A stretch of 64,000 bases of DNA from Bretschneidera sinensis (taxonomy: Eukaryota; Streptophyta; Magnoliopsida; Brassicales; Akaniaceae), in assembly GCA_023935145.1 (NCBI GenBank), contig CM043702.1:59871001-59935000 (forward strand). Reading direction: 5' to 3'. The position numbers were made by a program, and so were the translations under genes. The notes below the pieces were generated by a model. That model did not search any database. It saw nothing but the letters and a program-made list of their open reading frames with translations, and was not told the origin of the DNA. Below, piece after piece: positions 57,002-64,000 of this stretch (positions are counted from its first letter, which is position 1; the number at the start of each line of letters is the position of its first letter).

Positions 57002-57754
57002 ATGGGTTCAAATTTTGGTATTGAGAAGTTTGATGGAAAGGGAGATTTTTCCCTATGGAAACGGAAGATTAAGGCGGTTCTAGTGCAACAGAAAGTGGAC
57101 TTGGCTCTTGGAGAAGATGATGCTTTTCTAGCAAGTGTCACGGAGGACCAGCGGAATTAAATGAAGAAGATGGCATATAGCACCATCTTCTTGCACTTGT
57201 CGGATAATATCACAAGGGAGTGCAGAGACTCGAAAGATCCAGCTGTAATTTGGAAGAAACTAGATGAGTTGTTTCTTGCCAAGACTCTCCCTAATAAGAG
57301 GTATCTTCGTAAACGAATCTTTGCTTTTAAATTTGATCCTAAGAAAGAGTTGCAAGATAATCTTGATGCCAAGATAAGGAGTGTATCAAGTGGTAAAGGA
57401 CTATTCTTTAAAAGAATGCCAGCAACTTGGTATGGCAGGAACCATGGCTACTACCAAGACATAGGTAGAGGGGAGAGCTATAGGAGAGTGCACAGCAACA
57501 TACATGGCTACTACTAGGACAGAGGTAGAGGAGAGAGCTATGGGAGAGTTCACAGTAGCATGCATGGCTACTACCGGGACAGAAGTAAAGGAGAAAGCCA
57601 TGGGAGAATGCATTCCAAACTGAGATTTGGAGGGAAGAGTTGCTACTACTGCCATAAGAAGGGTCATGTCAAGAAAGATTGCAAGAAGATGAGGGATAGA
57701 GGAGGAAGCCATACCAAGAATGGAGAGGCTTCAGTTGCCAAGACAGAACAGTAA
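57002..57754 (+). pseudogene. Z gag with tandem repeats and CCHC knuckle
   Basis: ATG 57002 (MGSNFGIEKFDGKGDFSLWKR). Capsid-like region with IWKKLDELFLAKTLPNKRYLRKRIFAFKF, three HGYYRDRGRGES-type repeats (57443-57622), then the intact knuckle CYYCHKKGHVKKDC and a basic tail. Stops at 57158 (TAA), 57515 and 57752 break the frame. Same architecture as Y gag with one fewer repeat. Confidence 0.9.
57443..57622 (+). repeat. 60-bp coding tandem repeat in Z gag (three units)
   Basis: CATGGCTACTAC recurs at 57443, 57503 and 57563, a 60 bp period in frame with gag. Y has four units. Confidence 0.88.
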
Positions 57755-57769
57755 GATGATGATGTTCTT

Positions 57770-59140
57770 GTTGTGTGCTCAAGTGTGAGCAAGGGGCAAG
57801 AAGGCAGCGGGAAATGGATCTTGGATTCCGGGTGCACTCATCACATGTGCCCTCACCGGAGTTGGTTCAAGAATTTAAAGGAAACCAATGATGAAAGGGT
57901 TTTCTTGGGGAGTGATGTTTCTTACCAAGTGAGAGGCATAGGAGACATCCGGGTGAAGATGTTTGATGGAATGACAAGGCTGCTGGAAAATGTGAGGTAT
58001 CTCCCGGATTTGAGGAGGAAATTGATCTCATTGGGGTAGCTGGATTCCATGGGATACACATGCAAGAAAGAGGGAGGAAATATCAAGGCAGCCAAGGGAT
58101 CTTTGATAATGATCAAAGCAGCAATGAAGGATGGACTCTATGAGATGATCGGAGACATGGAGATCAAGGATCAAGCAGCAAGCTTGATGGCTGAGATGGA
58201 TGAGGCAGCCCTTTGGCACACTCGCTTGGGACATATGAGAGAAGAGGGCCTGCAAATTCTCAGCAAGGATGGCCTACTTGGTGGAAACAAAGTAGAGGAA
58301 CTTGATTTCTGCGAGTGTTGTGTTCTTGAGAAGCAACACCGGGTCAACTTCAACACCAGAGTGCACAAGTCTAAGAGCATTCTTGACTACATTCATGCGA
58401 ACCTTTGGGGACCAGCAAGGACACCAACATAGGGAGGTAACATTTACTTTCTGTCTTTAATTGATGGTTATTCAAGAAAGTTTTGGGTTTATTTGGTTAA
58501 AAATAAATCAGATGCTTTGAATAAATTAGTGGTGTGGAAAGGGCTGGTATAGACTCAAATGGGTAGAGTAGTTAAGGGGATAAGAACCGATAATGGCTTA
58601 GAAATTTTTAACCAAGAACTTGATCAATTCTGTAGGTTAAATGAGATTCTAAGACATAGGACGATTGTGGAAACTCCTCAGTAAAGTGGAGTTGCTGAGT
58701 GGATGAATAAGACCCTTATGGAAAAGGTTAGGTGCATGTTAGATGGATCCAGATTACCAAATGTTTTTGTGGGGAAGCTGTGTTTACTACTGTGTATTTG
58801 GTGAATAGATCACCCTCTAGGGTTATGTACCAAAAGACTCCCGAAGAGATGTGGAGTGGAAAACCCCCTGAGTTGGACAACCTTAGGACTTTTGAGTATG
58901 CTGCATATGCACAACAAAAGGATGATAGACTTAGCCCAGGATCTAGGATATGGGGAAGAGGCTAAGGGGTATAGGTTGTGGTCCTTAGAGAAAGAAGGAG
59001 TGAAACTCATAATAAGTAGGGATGCTAATTTTAATGAATTGTTGTTTCCCTATTTGGAGAAAACTAACCCTGCAGGGGTTAGCGAGCAAACCAGTTCGGT
59101 ATTTGTGGAGCATAGTATCAAGAAGAATTCAGTTTAGGTA
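57770..59140 (+). pseudogene. Z protease, pre-integrase and integrase
   Basis: Protease with an intact WILDSGCTHHMCPH site near 57825, then the pre-integrase HHCC region (LWHTRLGHMREEGLQIL, CECCVLEKQHRVNF), integrase core (HANLWGPARTPT, LIDGYSRKFWVYL, in which the second residue of the DDY motif is Gly, and RTDNGLEIF), MNKTLMEKVR and the C-terminal MWSGKPPELDNLRTF. Stops near 58038, 58432, 58550, 58682 and a frameshift near 58755 disable it. It ends in the linker before RT, where the Y copy is interrupted by A. Confidence 0.9.
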
Positions 59141-60330
59141 AAGCAAGGAAGGCAAGAGGGTTCGGACCAGGTAGAGTCATTGAATGCCAAGCTCAGGACA
59201 CTTGTGAGGAGGCTGAACTGAAAGAGGATGATGCAGCAAGTCGGAAGGACTATCAGCTCACAAGAGATCGAGAAAGAAGGCTGGTCGGACCACCTTCAAG
59301 ATATGGGTTTGTGGATGCTACAGATGCAGCAATTCCTTGGACCAAAGGAGAGATGAGTGAACAAGAGACTTACATTGATGCCATGGGATGTAAAGATTCG
59401 CCAAGATGGAAGCTAGCTATGGAGGAAGAAATGGATTCTTTGAGGAAGAACAACTTCTAGGAATTGGTGCACATTCCGGGAAATCAGAGAGTTGTGGATT
59501 GTAAGTGGACTTACAAGATCAAAGAAGGGTACCCTCCAGGAGATGAAGTCCGGAACAAGGCTAGGCTGGTGGCGAATAGGTTCACAAGAAGAAAAGACAT
59601 TGATTTCACATAAACTTTCTCACCTGGACACAAGGTGGAGAAGATGGTGAGTATCCTCATCTATGTCATTGATGTGTTGTTGGTTCGGAACAGCAGGGAG
59701 AGGATGGAAAGGTTTACATCTAAACTCAGTGAGGAGTTCGAGAGGAAGGATCTCAGCCTTGCACAAAAGATCCTTGGGATGTGTAGAATCCAAGAAAATG
59801 AGAGAAACTGGTTAAGGATTTTTTGGGCAATGGGTGTTCTCAGCAGATTTGTGAGTAGTCCCGGAAAGAAGCATTGGTTTGGGATGAAGTGGTTGCTGAG
59901 GTATTTGAAGGCTCATGGTAGCCGGGGGTAGCACTCATAACAACTGGGGCAGAATGCATAGCAGCTACAGAAGCCATAAAGAAGGTTATGTGGTGCAAAG
60001 GGTTGTTGGACGAGTGGGAGGTCCTAAAAGAGTAGGTGGTGGTGTATTCGGATAGCCAAAGTGTGTGGCACTTATAGAGGAATTCGGTGTTCCATGAGGG
60101 GACGAAGTATATAGATGTTCGGTATCATTACATTCCAGATAATGGTACGAAAGGATGCATTCATGTTGACAAGAAGACCACATAGGAAAGTCCTGCAGAT
60201 TTAGGCACCAAGATTCTACCTCTAAGAAGGTCCAATCATTGCCTTGGACTTCTTAGGAATGGAGTCGGTTGAATGATGACTCAAGATGAGTTTGGATCCT
60301 GAAGTTTTCTGCACAATGGTTTGGGTTTAA
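59141..60330 (+). pseudogene. Z pol, 3' part: deleted RT and RNase H
   Basis: RT N-terminus (AMEEEMDSLRKN, VVDCKWTYKIKEGYP, RRKDIDFT) reaches TFSPGHKVEKMVSILIYV, i.e. the same jump from FSPV to the catalytic-loop region seen in Y. The YVDD box reads YVID. A further Z-specific deletion joins ENERNWLRI to VLSRFVSSPGKKHWFGMKWLLRYLKAH, then RNase H jumps to ALITTGAEC-like sequence (frameshifted), the same junction as in Y. DSQSVW and TKYIDVRYHYI follow, ending near 60270. Confidence 0.87.
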
Positions 60331-60352
60331 AGGCTTAGACAAAGGTAGAGAT
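60331..60352 (+). other. Polypurine tract of Z
   Basis: AGGCTTAGACAAAGGTAGAGAT directly before the 3' LTR, matching Y. Confidence 0.82.
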
Positions 60353-61322
60353 TGTTGGTATTTGTCTAAGGTTTAAACATATCTAAACATGGTTCAAACT
60401 TAACCATGGTTGGAAGATTAAAATACAGCATGTTAAAGGAGTGCACACATGTGTGTGCATCCATTTGGGTGTGTGTGCACACCCCTAATCAACAAAGCAA
60501 AGTAGTGTGCACTGCTGTGTGCAGGGCAGCATCAGTGTGCGCCACACCACTCCTTCACCAGCACCACACCGCCCAGTAAGGATGCAATTTGAAGAAAGGC
60601 AGTGCCGCATCGCCCCTCCACCAGCGCCGCACTGTCCAGAATGTGGTGCAAAGGAGCTTTGCCTAGCGCCTCACCGCCCCCTGTTCAGCGCCTAGGCGCT
60701 AGGCACACTGAGGCACATATGGACAGCTTGTTTAAACCTCCTCTTAGGTGTATGGATGCAAGTTTAAACACACAATACCACTTAGGATTGATGGAGGGCT
60801 ATGGTTAATTGGTCATCAAGATCTAAGGGTGGAGAATGACACATTAGATTGGACAAGAAGTTGGTGCACTATATAAAGGGTCACCTAGGTTCAATCTCAA
60901 GACATAAGATGTGAAACACATTGTGATACAAGACACAAGTGTGTGTGTGACAGACATACAAAAGAGAATTGTGTGAGAGTGCAAAGACACAGACATACAA
61001 GAGGGACTCATTGTAGAAAGGCTGGTTGTAAAGAAGAGAGATTAGTATAGAAAGTGATAAAGTCTTTCTTGTTCTCTTCTTTGTTCCTTCAAGAACTTGA
61101 GGTTTCTTGGAGAGGGTTACTGAATTGTAAAGAACCATTGATTTAGTGCAGAAAGTTCAGAGGAACTCACGGGGACATAGGTTATTGTCGAACCTCGATA
61201 ACAAATTGCTCATCTTCTTTTCTTTCTTGCTTTTGATTGCTGTATTTTTTTCTATAAGTCATTCTAGACTTGGGTGTTTAGAAGATCACCACTTGGGCAT
61301 CTTGCCAAGGTGATTTCCAACA
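60353..61322 (+). repeat. 3' LTR of Z
   Basis: Pairs with 55725-56706. TATA box at 60870-60877. GC-rich block with the GCGCCTAGGCGC palindrome at about 60685-60710. Confidence 0.93.
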
Positions 61323-61327
61323 AATTT

Positions 61328-62402
61328 CTTCCTACTATCTTTATCAATATGTTCATAGGCAATACAACCAAAAGTTCTCAAGAAAGAATATTTTACTTGT
61401 TTTCATGACCATACCTCTTCTGGAATTCCTCCATTCAATGCACTAGATGGACTTCGATTTATGACGAAAACTGCAATATCAACTGTTATTGTCCAAAACT
61501 GTAATAGCAACCCCGAATGAACCCTCATGCTCGTTGCATGTTCCAGAATGGTTCTGTTCATTTTCTCTCCAGCACTGTTCTGTTGTGGTGTTTTCGAAAC
61601 TGTTTCAATTCTTCTAATTTCGTTCAGAGCACAATACTTCTTGAATTTTTCATTATGGTACTCACCACCGTTAGATTTAAGACATTTCACCTTGTTGGCT
61701 ATTTCATTTTCTACAAGATTTTTCATTGCTTGAACACATCATAAACATCACATTAATTCCTATTTGCATCTTTTTGTCTTCTTTTCTCTTCATTCTTTCT
61801 GAAAACCGACTCTCTTCTGCTTACTATACACACAATCTTTAAAAAAACTCAAAATCAACCCCTTTCAGATCAAGTAGTAGATTTCTTGAATGCATGTTCT
61901 TTATACCAATCTCACTCAAATGTCCAAGCTTGTGATGCCAAAGTGTAGCATTCCCATTTGCAGAAGCTAATGCAACAGACTATTCATTAGTACTATTAAA
62001 TGTATATAAAGTACCAACCAAATCACCCCTGGCCATTACTAGAGATCCACTTGTGATCTTCCATTGACCACCACCAAGACCAATAAAAGTAACCTTCAAT
62101 ATCAACTTGCTTACTAAGATCAAGTTCTTCTTCAAATCCAAAATAGGTTTGACTTTTCTCAACTTCAAGTACCCACCATTAGGCAATTTCAACAAGATTG
62201 TTCTTTTCCCTACAATCTTGCATTCTTGACCATTTCCCACAGTCACATGTCCATAATCACCATGAAAATAATTGTTAAAGTAGTTCTTATGAGAGGTACA
62301 ATGGACAGATGTAGCTGAGTCAATGAACCATGCATCAGATTTAACATCTACAGGTGTAGACAAACATATACTACCATATACCGAATCAGATTTACTTACC
62401 AC
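61328..62402 (-). pseudogene. X protease, pre-integrase and truncated integrase
   Basis: Protease region WFIDSATSVHCTSHKNYF: the DSG catalytic motif reads DSA. Then GHVTVGNGQECKIVG, the pre-integrase LWHHKLGHLSEIGIKNMH (about 61940) and CVYSKQKRVGF. Within about 60 bp (61800-61745) the sequence jumps to AMKNLVENEIANKVKCLKSNGGEYHNEKF and TPQQNSAGEKMNRTILEHA, so the integrase segment with its first two catalytic Asp residues is missing. Z cuts the frame at 61322; it resumes at 55724. Confidence 0.85.
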
Positions 62403-63216
62403 ATTCGTCTCTTCATCACTCCCCTACTTACCCTTTCACCATTCTTATTCTCAACCCAATAGTCTTTTCTCATGTGACCGGTCTTGTCATAATTCCAAAC
62501 TGCCCTTTTATCTTCCCATCTATTTTTTGTTTACCTTTGCCCTTTGACTGTGATCTACCTCTAGACTATGACTCCTTACCCTTTGAATTGTTTCCTTTCT
62601 TATGTTGTCTTCCCCTTGTTTCGACTGAAAATATGGTTCCAGACAAGACTTTTGTGCTTTTTTTGCGCATATCATCAGCCAATACACAACTGACTACGTC
62701 GTCGAACTTCAAGTTTCCAGTAATTGTATTTCTCACTGCCATGAACAACTTATTCCAACTCTCTGGCAAAGAACACAAGAACAGTAGGGCTCTAAGTTCA
62801 TCATTGAACGCCACTTCCAAAGACTGCAATTGGTTAATGATCATATTAAATTCATTTAGATGATTCACTACTAATATATTATCAGTCATAGTCATATTAA
62901 ATAGTTTCTTCATCAAGAAAATTTTATTAGATGTAGAGGGTTTTTCATATAACTTAGCTAATGTAGCCATGCCTTTCGCAATCATCTTCTCTTTGGTGAT
63001 ATTTAAAGCTACCTGCAACATGAGACACAATCTCACCGTTGCCAACGCCTTCCTATCTAAAATCTTCCAGTCAACCTCCTTCATGCTCTCTGGTTTCTCT
63101 CTTACCAACGGGAGATACAAATCCTTATGATAAAGCAGATCTTCCATCTACATCTTCCACCATTGAAAATTTTGTCCTTTGAATTTCTCAAACTTCGTTT
63201 TTCCTTCTTCTGCCAT
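62403..63216 (-). pseudogene. X gag
   Basis: ATG 63216. A Tnt1/Tork-type UBN2 gag: a stop after about 15 codons, then MEDLLYHKDLYLPL, WKILDRKALATVRLCL, MATLAKLYEKPSTSNKIFLMKKLFNM, HLNEFNMIINQL, LLFLCSLPESWNKLFMAV. The knuckle near 62490 has lost all three Cys (VWNYDKTGHMRKDYW), so it cannot bind zinc in the usual way. Stop at 62565 before the knuckle. Confidence 0.88.
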
Positions 63217-63260
63217 TGCCCCCACTCAAGCACAAACTATCGGATTCACTTCTTGAACGA

Positions 63261-63273
63261 GACTCTGATACTA
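63261..63273 (-). other. Decayed primer binding site of X
   Basis: Minus strand TAGTATCAGAGTC beside the 5' LTR, two changes from the initiator-Met complement TGGTATCAGAGCC. Confidence 0.78.
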
Positions 63274-63275
63274 GT

Positions 63276-63774
63276 TGTTAGAAATTTAACAGCACAGCGA
63301 AACGGTAAGAGCAAAAATAAAGAAGAAAAAAATAATCACACAAATATACAAGTATTTACGAAGTTCACCCAATTTGGGCTATGTCCATGGCAGAGCAATA
63401 AGAAGAAGATTTCACTATTCTCACAAATATTACAATTACACAACTCTCAGTGTTTCTCTCACACTCTCTTGTTGTGTTTCTCTCACTATCACCTTTTTTT
63501 TCACTTCCAATTTGTGAACCCAACCCTTCAATTTTCAAGCACTAAATACTTGTTCTATTAGGACTCACCAAGTCTAGTTACTTGTTCTATTAGAATTTAA
63601 CTGCCAGGTAAAATCATTATCCTCTAAGTAATTTGACTCCAAGTAAATTACTAAGTCTTTTTCAATTTGCTGAAATCTGAAATTACATCAACAAATCCTT
63701 ATTTTCAAGTAATTTGACTCAAAGTAAATTATTTTTTCTTTATCAATTTGCTGAAATCTGGATTCATATCAACA
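63276..63774 (-). repeat. 5' LTR of X
   Basis: 499 bp, TGTTAGAAATTT...CATATCAACA, paired with the split 3' LTR. Its uninterrupted GTTACTTGTTCTATTAG defines the fold-back insertion site. TTCTC follows at 63775-63779. Confidence 0.92.
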
Positions 63775-63779
63775 TTCTC

Positions 63780-64000
63780 ACAAGTCGTTTCTCAAGGCAT
63801 TAGTCATCAATCACCAGACATGAGTCAGTTTTCACAAGTCCAACCAAATAAAGCCTTAGATTTTTTTGTTTTCTTTTTAGTGAAAATGTCTTTTTTCATA
63901 TCATAAATTACTAAATTATCCTTCGATTAATACAATAATTTTTTTGGATTGTTTTTAAAGCCCACAGTTTTAGAATTTTCCTTTTTAATTGCATTTAATT
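63780..64000. other. AT-rich flanking DNA
   Basis: Sequence outside element X. No gene, RNA or repeat that I can support. Confidence 0.6.

Larger units (their letters stand above)
55725..61322 (+). mobile_element. Z: copia retrotransposon with deleted RT/RNase H, inserted in X pol
   Basis: LTRs at 55725-56706 (982 bp) and 60353-61322 (970 bp), TGTTGGTATTTG...GATTTCCAACA. A perfect target duplication, AATTT, flanks Z (55720-55724, 61323-61327). Gag, protease, integrase, truncated RT and truncated RNase H are on the plus strand. Related to Y through the whole interior, including its deletion junctions. Confidence 0.95.
22243..63774 (-). mobile_element. X: Tnt1/Tork-like Ty1/copia retrotransposon (outermost of the right nest)
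   Basis: Identical target duplications TTCTC (22238-22242 and 63775-63779) bracket two LTRs of about 497 and 499 bp. The 3' LTR is itself split by nested elements (22243-22549 plus 53492-53684). Internal genes on the minus strand are gag, protease, part of integrase (61323-63216), then RT and RNase H (53740-55719), with Z inserted between. Without the insertions X would be about 4.7 kb, near the normal size for this lineage. All genes are decayed. Confidence 0.92.

Overview
The window looks like transposon-packed intergenic DNA from a flowering plant, most likely a eudicot. It is AT-rich, has no recognisable host gene or RNA gene, and is almost entirely LTR retrotransposons with plant-type primer sites (initiator-tRNA-Met for the Ty1/copia elements, tRNA-Asp for the Ty3/gypsy Athila-like elements). 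I cannot name the species.

Eight mobile elements can be delimited, seven of them with matching or near-matching 5 bp (one 3 bp) target duplications. LEFT NEST: an old non-LTR retrotransposon ORF1-like gene (DUF4283 plus CCHC knuckle; 21398..20978 and 820..1, minus) was split by E1, a Sirevirus-type copia element (821-20977, minus). E1 was then split inside its integrase by a close relative, E2 (7135-17232, minus). RIGHT NEST: X, a Tnt1/Tork-like copia element (22243-63774, minus), received a 383 bp fold-back element in its 3' LTR. That fold-back element received Y (22578-53131, minus), a copia element. Y received two Athila-like gypsy elements, A (24877-40967, plus) and B (42123-50906, minus). 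A in turn received C (27815-35109, minus), the youngest element, whose LTRs are nearly identical. Z (55725-61322, plus), a relative of Y, sits separately inside the pol of X. The deepest stack is X > fold-back > Y > A > C.

Most genes are decayed (stops, frameshifts, deletions). The exception is a 918-codon open gag-protease frame in C. A, B and C all carry gag-protease but no reverse transcriptase or integrase, so they are non-autonomous (TR-GAG-like). Y and Z share the same internal deletions in reverse transcriptase and RNase H, so that family also moved using enzymes supplied in trans.

The least expected feature is a recurring module. E1/E2 (copia) and A/B (gypsy) each carry, downstream of gag/pol, a third ORF resembling the Pfam 'putative plant transposon protein' family. 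In front of it lies an array of short CpG-bearing palindromes, followed in three of the four by a TATA box; in A the box is degenerate. The same palindromes stand upstream of the TATA box in the LTRs. The motif differs between superfamilies (CCAGTCGACTGG in copia, TGCGATCGAGCGCA in gypsy), but the layout is the same. This suggests an internal LTR-like promoter for the accessory ORF.
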